Source of the DNA: a bacterium
GTDB taxonomy: Bacteria; Myxococcota_A; Bradymonadia; UBA7976; UBA1532
DNA: 9,823 nt
Direction: 5' to 3'
Assembly (NCBI GenBank): GCA_030424955.1
Contig: JAUHVS010000168.1
Span: 1-9,823 of the forward strand
Shown: positions 1-8,095 of the stretch, in pieces
How positions within the stretch are numbered: position 1 is the stretch's first letter
Layout of the letters: every line of letters starts with the position of its first letter
Notes under the pieces: generated by a model
What the model was told of the DNA's origin: nothing
Seen by the model: the letters and a program-made list of their open reading frames with translations, nothing else
The model's database searches: none
Translations under genes and position numbers: made by a program

Positions 1-1
1 G

Positions 2-1360
<1,359 letters not shown>

Positions 1361-1361
1361 C

Positions 1362-1396
1362 GGCCCACCGCCGTGGGCCCGGCCGTCGCCCGGCCG
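1362..1396. terminator. Tandem G/C hairpins between convergent genes, possible bidirectional terminator
   Basis: The 43-nt gap between the two convergent stop codons holds two back-to-back inverted repeats. The first is GGCCCAC / GTGGGCC (1362-1368 with 1373-1379), a perfect 7-bp stem with a CGCC loop. The second is CGGCCG / CGGCCG (1380-1385 with 1391-1396), a 6-bp stem with a 5-nt loop. Neither is followed by a T-run on either strand, so a classical intrinsic terminator is not shown. The placement is what supports the call, and G/C stems also arise easily in such DNA. Confidence 0.4.
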
Positions 1397-1403
1397 AGCC
1401 CCG

Positions 1404-3542
1404 TCAGGCCGGCGGCACCCAGTCCGCGTAGCGGCCGGGGCACAGGGCCACCGCCTTCGCCCACGGATCTGCCGCGTGCCGCACCACCGGGAAGGTGAAG
1501 GGCAGGCACAGCTCGGTCACCCACTCGGCGGGCTCGGGATCGGTACACAGCTGCCGCAGCAGCCGGGCCGCGATGGGGTACCAGCGGGCGCTCTCGGGGG
1601 TCCAGCGCACCTGCACCCGGCGGCCCCCGTGGGCCCGGGCCTGGGCCTCGGCGCTGGCGTCGTAGTTGCGGATGAACCGCAGCTCCTCCTCGAGCAGGGC
1701 GTCCAGCTTGGCCAGGGACACCCGCCCGTGGGCGACCTCGGCCCACACCTCCCAGCGGGAGCGCTCGGTGGTGGCCAGATCGTCCATGATGCGCACGAAC
1801 ACCGGCCGCCCCTCGGCGTCGGGCAGGGTCGCCGGCAGGGCCACGCAGCCGTTGCCCAGCAGCCAGTCCGCCAGGTACTGCAGCGCCTGGAAGAGGTTGT
1901 AGCGCACCTCCTCGGGGTCGTGGTTGGCGATGACCGCGCTCACGCCCAGGTCGGCCGCCAGCACGCTGCGCGGGTAGCGCGGGTCGTGGCGCGACAGCCC
2001 GGGGGCGTCGGGCCCGAACACGAACGCGGTGAGCGCGGCCCGCCCCGCCTCGGGGGGCACGAGGGCCTCGATCAGCGCGGTCATCGGGCCGGGATCGCCG
2101 CCGGCGTGGGCCCGCCAGGCCTGCACCAGGGCGAGCCCGAGCCGCACGAAGTCGGGGTGGGCCACCCAGAAGCCGTCCAGCCCGCGCTTGAGCTGGGTGG
2201 TGACGTCGCGGATGAAGCCCACCACGCTCACCTCGTAGGAGCGCGCGTCGCCGTTCTCGAAGAGCACGCCGTACATGCCCCCCAGCTTCAGGGCGCCGCT
2301 CGGGCCCAGGTCCTGCGCCAGGATCAGGTGGCTCTCGCGGATGCGGTCGATGACGATGTTGGGATCGGCCTTCACCGGGATGCGGTAGTGCGGGTCGTGG
2401 CGGAACACCCTGGCCGTCGAGGCCAGGAAGTCGTGCCAGCCCAGGCTGCCGCCCAGGAAGTGCGGACCCAGGGCCACCGCCATCTCGCGGATGCGGAAGA
2501 TGGCCCGCGGGTTCTCGAACACCACCAGCACCCGCACGGGGCCGGGGCCGCCGGCGGGGCCCAGCGCCTCGGGATCGCGCCCCCGGATCGCCGCCGTGCA
2601 GGCCTCGATGAGGCCGCGCAGGTAGGCGGCCTCCTCTTCGTTCTCGAGCTTCGGCGCATAGAACACCAGCGCCTCGGGGCGGTGGCGGTTGTGCCAGCAG
2701 TGCATCACGAAGTCGAACAGGTGCAGGGGCAGCGGCTGCCCATCGAGCAGGTGGCTGCCGTCGGGCAGGGCCAGCCCCGGGAAGCGCTTGATGGGGCGGG
2801 CCAGGTGGTCGTCGGCCAGCCGGTAGGTCTTGCCCCGCACCGCGTCTTCGTAGGTCAGGCTGCCGTCGAAGCAGCCCTGGATGTGCTCGGTGGCCGCCAG
2901 GAAGGTGGCCATGATCGGGGTCTTGGAGTCCTCGTCGTCGGCGCCCCAGCGGGGCACCTGCCCGCCGGCCTCCACCAGCGCGGTGACGATGGCGGGCTCG
3001 TCGGGCCGCACCCGGTGCCACGCGTTCATGGCGTTGATGGCCATGCGGGGCGTGTCGGGCGGGCCGAACAGGGTCACCTGCTCGCCGGCCATGAAGGGCG
3101 GCACCGTCACCGGCGGCACCTCGACCCGCGGCCCCGGCAGGGGGCCCATCACCACCCGGCCCGCGGCGTCCTTCGCGCCGATGGCGGTAGCGAACCCCTT
3201 GGATTCAATGGACTTCTTGGCGTTCTTCTTGCGCAGCGCCAGGGTCTGCGCGTCGAGAAACGCCCGGTCGGCCGTGCGCTGATCGAGCACCTGGCGCAGA
3301 TCGGCCCGCACCGCGCGGTAGACCTCGCAGATCAGGCTGAGGGCCTCGACGGTCTCGGTGCGGGGGAACTGATCGCGCAGGCCGCGGCCCACCCGCAGGC
3401 CCGGCACCTCGGCCACGGGCCGGGCGTCCTCAAAGAGCCGCGCCCGCAGGCCCGGCGGGATCATCCGCGCGTAGGCCGGCACGTCCCAGACGTCGTCGGC
3501 CGGGGGGATGTCCTGGGCCGGTGAGGCCCCCGCGTCAGTCAT
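1404..3542 (-). CDS. Malate synthase, long divergent A-type-like form
   Basis: 712 residues. Malate synthase condenses glyoxylate with acetyl-CoA to malate and CoA in the cytosol. The call rests on motifs that line up in order with E. coli AceB: MAINAMN (167-173), ADDEDSKTP (201-209, AceB ADFEDSLAP), DAVRGKTYRL (233-242), LFDF (275-278), FYAPKLE (294-300), ESHLIL (403-408), LDGFWVAHP (455-463) and GNGC (563-566). By my alignment the catalytic Arg is R253, the Mg ligands are E343 and D371, and the catalytic base is D588 in MDDLATTERSR. All four are kept, which argues for an active enzyme. A-type enzymes are about 530 residues; the extra length is an N-terminal region (about 1-150, with a Lys-rich patch at 105-115) and an insert near 480-540. 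The ATG overlaps the puuD stop by 8 nt and no strong ribosome site precedes it, so translation is probably coupled. Its likely role is to use glyoxylate released by ureide breakdown. A related acyl-CoA condensation is possible. Confidence 0.82.
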   Translation of the reverse strand: MTDAGASPAQDIPPADDVWDVPAYARMIPPGLRARLFEDARPVAEVPGLRVGRGLRDQFPRTETVEALSLICEVYRAVRADLRQVLDQRTADRAFLDAQTLALRKKNAKKSIESKGFATAIGAKDAAGRVVMGPLPGPRVEVPPVTVPPFMAGEQVTLFGPPDTPRMAINAMNAWHRVRPDEPAIVTALVEAGGQVPRWGADDEDSKTPIMATFLAATEHIQGCFDGSLTYEDAVRGKTYRLADDHLARPIKRFPGLALPDGSHLLDGQPLPLHLFDFVMHCWHNRHRPEALVFYAPKLENEEEAAYLRGLIEACTAAIRGRDPEALGPAGGPGPVRVLVVFENPRAIFRIREMAVALGPHFLGGSLGWHDFLASTARVFRHDPHYRIPVKADPNIVIDRIRESHLILAQDLGPSGALKLGGMYGVLFENGDARSYEVSVVGFIRDVTTQLKRGLDGFWVAHPDFVRLGLALVQAWRAHAGGDPGPMTALIEALVPPEAGRAALTAFVFGPDAPGLSRHDPRYPRSVLAADLGVSAVIANHDPEEVRYNLFQALQYLADWLLGNGCVALPATLPDAEGRPVFVRIMDDLATTERSRWEVWAEVAHGRVSLAKLDALLEEELRFIRNYDASAEAQARAHGGRRVQVRWTPESARWYPIAARLLRQLCTDPEPAEWVTELCLPFTFPVVRHAADPWAKAVALCPGRYADWVPPA

Positions 3543-4743
3543 CGAGGTGCGCCCCTGCGTCGATCCAGGCCCCGAGCAGCGCGCGCTCCTCGGGGGTCAT
3601 GCCAGTGGTGTTGGCGAGCGGCATGATCTGGCTGTCCACCGCCTGCTGCTTGATGAGCGCCGCGTTGCCCGCCACCTGCTTGGGATCGGTGAGCAGCAGC
3701 CCCTTCGGCGGCGCCGTGATGCCCGCGAAGGTGGGCTCGGCCGCGTGGCACTGCACGCAGTGCTTCGCCAGGATCGCCTCGACCTGCGCGAAGGTGGGCG
3801 CGCTGGCCGCCGCCCCCGCCGCCGGCGCGGCCTTGGGCCCGTGGCTCACGAAGGCCAGGGCGATCATCGCCACCGCCGCCGTGGGCAGGATCCAGGTGTT
3901 GCGCTCGCCCTTGCCGTGCACGTTGAACCAGTGCCGCACCGCCGCGCCGATGGCCGACAGGCCGATGAGCACGGCCCAGGCCATGGGGTGGCCGTAGGTG
4001 AAGGCGAAGTGGTTGCTCACCATGATGAACAGGGTGGGCAGCGTGAAGTAGTTGTTGTGCAGGCTGCGCAGCGCGCCGGCGCGGCCCTTGTCGAGGGGCG
4101 GCGGCTCGCCCTTGATCATCGCGTCGACCATGGCCCGCTGGCCGGGGATGATCACGAAGAACACGTTGAGGGCCATCATGGTGCCCATCATCGCGCCGAA
4201 GTGGATGTAGGCCGCCCGCGGCGACATCACCTGGGCCAGCCCGTAGGCGCTGCCGCCCAGCAGCAGCCCCGCCACCACGAAGCCCAGCCCCGGGTGGTTC
4301 ACCAGCGGCGACTTGCATAGCAGGTCGTAGACGATCCACCCCACCACCAGCGCGCCCACGCCGATGGCGGTGGTGGCGCCGGGGCTCAGCCCGCTGTCGG
4401 GGCGGGCCATCATGAGGTCCGCCTGCAGCCAGTAGACGAACATCAGCAGGGTCAGCCCGCTGATCCAGGTGAGGTAGGCCTCCCACTTGAACCAGTGCAG
4501 GGTCTTGGGCAGAGTCTCCGGCGCGCCCTTGTACTTGCGCACCTCGTAGAAGGCGCCGCCGTGCACGGCCCACAGGCCGCCCGCGAGCCGCCCCGTGGGG
4601 TCGTCCATGGGCCGGATGTTGTTGTTCAGCCAGTTGAAGTAGAACGAGGCGCCAATCCACGCCGCGCCCACCACCAGGTGGAACCAACGCGCGAGCAGGT
4701 GCAGCCAATCGGTGATCCAGAGATCGCCCAACGTCAACTCCAT
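3535..4743 (-). CDS. puuD: Membrane urate oxidase PuuD with C-terminal cytochrome c domain
   Basis: 402 residues starting MELTLGDLWITDW at the ATG at 4743; the frame stays open upstream on this strand, but that extension is only the antisense of the allantoinase gene. PuuD oxidises urate to 5-hydroxyisourate, passing electrons through haem c to the respiratory chain instead of making H2O2. About eight hydrophobic segments can be seen (roughly 15-38, 87-107, 122-143, 152-172, 177-200, 230-250, 253-273, 283-300), matching the DUF989/Urate_ox_N membrane domain, with family-like stretches such as FHLVVGAAWIGASFYF, FKWEAYLTWISG and HNNYFTLPTLFIMVSNH. A Pro/Ala linker (about 303-316) leads to a cytochrome c domain with CVQCH at 329-333 and candidate axial Met M375 (IMPLAN). 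Length fits the Agrobacterium PuuD type. It is the first gene of the minus-strand operon, divergent from the ureide operon, and supplies the first step of the pathway. Confidence 0.93.
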   Translation of the reverse strand: MELTLGDLWITDWLHLLARWFHLVVGAAWIGASFYFNWLNNNIRPMDDPTGRLAGGLWAVHGGAFYEVRKYKGAPETLPKTLHWFKWEAYLTWISGLTLLMFVYWLQADLMMARPDSGLSPGATTAIGVGALVVGWIVYDLLCKSPLVNHPGLGFVVAGLLLGGSAYGLAQVMSPRAAYIHFGAMMGTMMALNVFFVIIPGQRAMVDAMIKGEPPPLDKGRAGALRSLHNNYFTLPTLFIMVSNHFAFTYGHPMAWAVLIGLSAIGAAVRHWFNVHGKGERNTWILPTAAVAMIALAFVSHGPKAAPAAGAAASAPTFAQVEAILAKHCVQCHAAEPTFAGITAPPKGLLLTDPKQVAGNAALIKQQAVDSQIMPLANTTGMTPEERALLGAWIDAGAHLDD

Positions 4744-4763
4744 GGGAACGTGGCAAGCCGCGC

Positions 4764-4793
4764 AGGGTACGGCGCCCCCCCCGGGGCGGTCAA
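4764..4793 (-). promoter_or_regulatory. Candidate sigma-70-like promoter for puuD
   Basis: On the minus strand there is TTGACC (4793-4788; 5 of 6 to the -35 consensus), an 18-nt spacer and TACCCT (4769-4764; 3 of 6 to the -10 consensus). The start of transcription would fall about 12-15 nt before the puuD ATG. No Shine-Dalgarno sequence is visible before that ATG, which would fit a very short leader. The -10 match is weak. Confidence 0.3.
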
Positions 4794-4814
4794 CGTGGAC
4801 CCGGCGCCGACAAC

Positions 4815-4821
4815 GGAGAGG
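4815..4821 (+). promoter_or_regulatory. Ribosome binding site fixing the allantoinase start
   Basis: GGAGAGG ends 6 nt before the ATG at 4828. It decides the start, because the frame is open far upstream (to 4495) through the antisense of puuD and offers other start codons. Confidence 0.75.
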
Positions 4822-4827
4822 CCCCGC

Positions 4828-6207
4828 ATGGCCACTGGACACACCCCCGACACGCTGACGTTGCGGGCCCGACGCACCCTGGGCCCGGACGGCGCGCTGA
4901 CCGACGCCGCCGTGACCGTGCAGGGCGGCCGCGTCACCGCCATCACCCCCGGCGCGCAGGCCCCCGCAGGCGCGCACGACCTCGGCGACGCCGTGCTCAT
5001 GCCGGCCATCGTCGACACCCACGTGCACGTCAACGAGCCCGGGCGCACCGCCTGGGAGGGCTGGGCCACGGCCACCCGCGCGGCGGCCCTGGGCGGGGTG
5101 ACCACCCTCGTCGACATGCCGCTCAACTCGATCCCCGTGACCACCACCCTCGACGCCCTGCACGCCAAGATCGCGGCCACGGCGGGCAAGCTGACGGTGG
5201 ACGTGGGCTTCTGGGGCGGGGTGATCCCGGGCAACACCGCCGAGCTGGCCCCGATGGCCGCCGCCGGCACCCGCGGCTTCAAGTGCTTCCTGTGCCCGTC
5301 GGGCATCGACGAGTTCCCCGAGGTGGGCCGCGCCGAGCTCGCCGAGGCCATGCCCGCGCTCAAGGCCTGCGGCGTGCCGCTGCTGGTGCACGCCGAGATC
5401 GAGCTGCCCCTGAGCGCCGCCGCCCAGGCCGCGCAGGCCAGCGCCGACGTGCGCGACTACCGCACCTACCTGCACAGCCGCCCCCCCGAGTGGGAGGACG
5501 CCGCCGTGGCCCTCATCGCCGAGCTGGTGGAGGCCACCGGCTGCCCCGCGCACATCGTGCACCTGTCGAGCGCGGGCGCCCTGGACACCGTGCGCCGGGC
5601 CAAGGCCAAGGGCCTGCCGCTCACCGCCGAGACCTGCCCGCACTACCTGTGCCTCACCGCCGAGGAGGTGCCCGCCGGCGACACCGCCTTCAAGTGCGCG
5701 CCGCCCATCCGGCCCTCGGCCAACCGCGAGCGGCTGTGGGCCGCCCTGGCCGACGGCACCCTGGACTTCGTGGTCACCGACCACAGCCCGTGCATCCCGG
5801 GCCTCAAGCAGCTCGACACCGGCGACTTCATGGGCGCCTGGGGCGGCATCGCGTCGCTGCAGCTCGGCCTGGCGAGCGTGTGGACCGAGGCCCGCCGCCG
5901 CGGCCACACCCTGGCCGACGTGTCGCGCTGGATGACCGCCGGCCCCGCCGCGCTGGCCGGCCTGCCCCACGGCCCGATCACCGTCGGCGCGCGGGCCGAT
6001 CTCATCGCGTTTGCCCCCGACGCTGACTTCGTGGTGGACCCCGCCGCCCTGGCCCACCGCCACCCCATCACGCCCTACGCGGGCCGCGCCCTCACCGGCC
6101 AGGTGCAGCACACCTGGCTGCGCGGCCAGCCCATCGTGCGCGACGGCCGCCTCACCGGCGCGCCCATCGGTCGCCCCTGCCTGTCCCGATCTGGAGCCGC
6201 CCTGTGA
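4828..6207 (+). CDS. allB: Allantoinase
   Basis: 459 residues. Allantoinase hydrolyses S-allantoin to allantoate in the cytosol. The protein is an amidohydrolase-fold cyclic amidohydrolase: metal-site motif DTHVHVNEPG (63-72, ligands H65 and H67), the bridging Lys expected to be carboxylated in GFKCF (K152), H188 in LVHAE, H245 in HIVHLSS, and the catalytic Asp D318 in VTDHSPC. Further family signatures are the segment VDMPLNS (95-101), ETCPHYL (268-274) and FKCAPPIR (288-295); MPLNS and the VNEPG context favour allantoinase over dihydroorotase or dihydropyrimidinase. Length is normal for the bacterial family (about 450). It is the first gene of the plus-strand operon; its TGA overlaps the GTG start of the next gene (GTGA), which points to translational coupling with allantoicase, the next enzyme in the pathway. 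Confidence 0.94.
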   Translation: MATGHTPDTLTLRARRTLGPDGALTDAAVTVQGGRVTAITPGAQAPAGAHDLGDAVLMPAIVDTHVHVNEPGRTAWEGWATATRAAALGGVTTLVDMPLNSIPVTTTLDALHAKIAATAGKLTVDVGFWGGVIPGNTAELAPMAAAGTRGFKCFLCPSGIDEFPEVGRAELAEAMPALKACGVPLLVHAEIELPLSAAAQAAQASADVRDYRTYLHSRPPEWEDAAVALIAELVEATGCPAHIVHLSSAGALDTVRRAKAKGLPLTAETCPHYLCLTAEEVPAGDTAFKCAPPIRPSANRERLWAALADGTLDFVVTDHSPCIPGLKQLDTGDFMGAWGGIASLQLGLASVWTEARRRGHTLADVSRWMTAGPAALAGLPHGPITVGARADLIAFAPDADFVVDPAALAHRHPITPYAGRALTGQVQHTWLRGQPIVRDGRLTGAPIGRPCLSRSGAAL

Positions 6208-7736
6208 CCCCCGACACCCCCGCCCCCACCGCCGTGTTCGCCGGCCTGCCCGATCTGGCCCGCGCCGACATGGGCGGCCAGGCCCTGCTGTGCAGCGACC
6301 AGTTCTTCGCCGGCATGGCCAACCTGCTGACCCCCGGCGAGCCCGTGTGGGACGCCGACCGCTACACCGATCTGGGCAAGTGGATGGACGGCTGGGAGCC
6401 CCGCCGCCGCCGCGCCCCCGGCCACGACTGGGTGATCATCCAGCTCGGCGTGCCCGGCGATCTCGTGGGCGTCGACATCGACACCCGCTACTTCCTGGGC
6501 AACCACGCGCCCTACGGCCAGATCGAGGCCATCGCCGCGCCCCCCAAGGCCAGCGCGACCTGGCTGCGCGACGCCGCCGACTGGACGGTGGTGCTGCCGC
6601 AGACCCCGCTGGATCGCGGCGGGCACAACGTGTTCGCGGTGACGCCCTTCGCCGGCGCGACCCACGTGCGGCTGCGCATCTACCCGGCCGGCGGCGTGGC
6701 CCGCCTGCGGGTGCACGGCCACCCCCGCCCCGCCCCCGTGCCCGCCGGCGGCGCCCGGGTGGACCTCGCCAGCGCCCGCCGCGGCGGCCGCGCCCTGGCC
6801 TGCAGCGACATGTTCTTCTCGCGCATGGACAACCTGCTGCTGCCCACCCCCCCCGCCCACATGGGCGAGGGCTGGGAGACCAAGCGCAGCGCGCTGCCCC
6901 GCACCGACTGGGTGGCGCTGGCCCTGGCCGAGCCCGGCCTGCTCGACGAGCTGGTCATCGACACCGCGTTCTTCAAGGGCAACTACCCCACGGGCGCCCG
7001 GGTGGAGGGCGTGTACTGGCCCGGCGCCCAGCCCCACGCGCTGACCGGCTGCGACGCCTGGCGCCCGCTGGCCCCCGACGCCCCGCTGGGCCCCGACGCC
7101 AAGCACCGGGTGGCGGTCACCGATCCCGGCCCGTGGACCCACCTGCGCATCACCCTGCTGTCGGACGGCGGCATCGCGCGCTTCAAGGCCTTCGGCGTGC
7201 CCACCGCGGCCACGCCCGCCGCCGACGACCCCTGGCTGACCGCCCTGAACGCCCTGGACGCCGAGGCCGCCACCGCCGCCTTCGCCCGCTGCTGTGGGGC
7301 GACCCGCTGGGCGGCCCGCATGGCCGCCGCCCGGCCCTTCGCCAGCCGCGAGCACCTGTACGGCGAGGCCGAGGGCGTCTGGTGGCACCTGGGCGATGGC
7401 GACTGGCGCGAGGCCTTCACCCACCACCCGCGCATCGGCGCGGACGTGGCCGCCCTGCGCGAGAAGTTCGCCCCCACCGCCGACTGGTCGGCCGGGGAGC
7501 AGGCGGGCGTCGCCGAGGCCGACGAGGCCACGCTGGCCGCGCTGGTCACCGGCAACCAGGCCTACGAGGCCCACTTCGGCCACATCTTCATCGTGTGCGC
7601 GTCGGGGCTGACCGCCGCCGAGATGCTCGCCCGCCTCACCGCCCGCCTGCCCAACGCGCCCGAGTTCGAGCTGCGGGTGGCCGCCGGCGAGCAGGCCAAG
7701 ATCACCCGCCTGCGCCTCGACAAGCTGGAGCTGTGA
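6204..7736 (+). CDS. Fused allantoicase / OHCU decarboxylase
   Basis: 510 residues from a GTG start at 6204; GGAG at 6193-6196 lies 7 nt upstream. Residues about 20-333 are allantoicase (allantoate to ureidoglycolate plus urea), built as the family's internal duplication: ALLCSDQFF (27-35) and DTRYFLGN (93-100) in the first half recur as ALACSDMFF (197-205) and DTAFFKGN (253-260) in the second. After a short Ala/Pro linker (about 333-342), residues about 345-510 are OHCU decarboxylase (OHCU to S-allantoin, UraD type), with the catalytic His in HHPRIG (H408), the GEQAGV motif (431-436; E432), NQAYEAHFG (451-459) and a RLPNAPEFEL tail. Both halves look intact. The fused activities are not consecutive, because allantoinase acts between them and is encoded just upstream. 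Either domain could in principle be catalytically lost, but no key residue appears to be missing. Confidence 0.9.
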   Translation: MTPDTPAPTAVFAGLPDLARADMGGQALLCSDQFFAGMANLLTPGEPVWDADRYTDLGKWMDGWEPRRRRAPGHDWVIIQLGVPGDLVGVDIDTRYFLGNHAPYGQIEAIAAPPKASATWLRDAADWTVVLPQTPLDRGGHNVFAVTPFAGATHVRLRIYPAGGVARLRVHGHPRPAPVPAGGARVDLASARRGGRALACSDMFFSRMDNLLLPTPPAHMGEGWETKRSALPRTDWVALALAEPGLLDELVIDTAFFKGNYPTGARVEGVYWPGAQPHALTGCDAWRPLAPDAPLGPDAKHRVAVTDPGPWTHLRITLLSDGGIARFKAFGVPTAATPAADDPWLTALNALDAEAATAAFARCCGATRWAARMAAARPFASREHLYGEAEGVWWHLGDGDWREAFTHHPRIGADVAALREKFAPTADWSAGEQAGVAEADEATLAALVTGNQAYEAHFGHIFIVCASGLTAAEMLARLTARLPNAPEFELRVAAGEQAKITRLRLDKLEL

Positions 7737-7737
7737 C

Positions 7738-8076
7738 ATGAGCCCGTTGACCACCCACGTCCTCGACACCGCCCGCGGCGGCCCCGCGGCCCAGGTGCCG
7801 GTCACCCTCGAGATCGCCGACGGCGACGGCTGGCGCACGGTGTGTGCCGGCGTCACCAACGCCGACGGCCGCCTGCCCGATCTGCTGCCCGCCGGCGGGC
7901 TGCAGGCCACGACGTACCGCATCACCTTCGACACCGACGCCTACTTCAAGGCCCAGGGCATCGACGGCTTCTACCCGTATGCGCAGATCGTGTTCCGGGT
8001 GGGCGCCCTCGACGAGCACTACCACGTGCCCCTGCTGCTCAGCCCCTTCGGCTACTCCACCTACCGGGGGAGCTGA
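7738..8076 (+). CDS. uraH: 5-hydroxyisourate hydrolase (transthyretin-like)
   Basis: 112 residues. UraH hydrolyses 5-hydroxyisourate, the PuuD product, to OHCU. All the hallmarks are visible: N-terminal THVLDTA (6-12, active-site H7), GRLPDLL (44-50, R45), EHYHVPLLLSPFGYSTY (93-109, H96) and the terminal tetrapeptide YRGS that distinguishes HIU hydrolase from transthyretin. There is no signal peptide, so it is cytosolic. The ATG sits one base after the TGA of the fusion gene, with GGAG at 7727-7730 inside that gene giving a 7-nt spacing; it is therefore the third gene of the same operon. Its substrate is made by PuuD from the divergent operon and its product goes to the UraD domain encoded immediately upstream. 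Confidence 0.96.
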   Translation: MSPLTTHVLDTARGGPAAQVPVTLEIADGDGWRTVCAGVTNADGRLPDLLPAGGLQATTYRITFDTDAYFKAQGIDGFYPYAQIVFRVGALDEHYHVPLLLSPFGYSTYRGS

Positions 8077-8095
8077 GCCCCGTCAGGCCCGGGGC
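8077..8095. terminator. Small G/C hairpin at the uraH / phosphatase 3' junction
   Basis: GCCCCG (8077-8082) pairs with CGGGGC (8090-8095) around a 7-nt loop that contains the stop codon of the minus-strand phosphatase gene. The stem starts directly after the uraH stop. There is no T-run on either strand and the stem is only 6 bp, so it may be chance; it is listed because nothing else lies between these convergent genes. Confidence 0.2.

Larger units (their letters stand above)
4744..4827. promoter_or_regulatory. Divergent intergenic control region of the uricolytic divergon
   Basis: These 84 nt separate the puuD start (minus strand) from the allantoinase start (plus strand), so both operons must be driven from here unless promoters lie inside the genes. 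The region holds the candidate puuD promoter, a run of C followed by G (about 4775-4786), and the allantoinase ribosome site at its right edge. I could not find a convincing plus-strand -35/-10 pair or a clear operator palindrome. A shared regulator binding here is inference. Confidence 0.5.

Noticed and set aside
1476..3524. 682-residue open frame on the plus strand, antisense to malate synthase
   Set aside because: It is the His/Gly/Gln-rich shadow expected opposite a G/C-ending gene; it has no recognisable domain, and the minus-strand frame has clear enzyme motifs.
4751..4766. Sigma-54 promoter in the divergent region (GTGGCAAGCCGCGCAG)
   Set aside because: TGGCA is present, but the downstream GC lies two bases off the fixed -24/-12 spacing and the TTGC element is missing.
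4744..6111. N-terminal extension of puuD to a 858-residue protein
   Set aside because: The extension is the antisense of allantoinase and has no domain; the PuuD family begins at the ATG at 4743.
6075..7934. 619-residue open frame on the minus strand across the fusion gene and uraH
   Set aside because: Low-complexity Gly/Ala/His-rich translation that spans two confidently identified plus-strand genes; an artefact of few stop codons in G/C-rich DNA.
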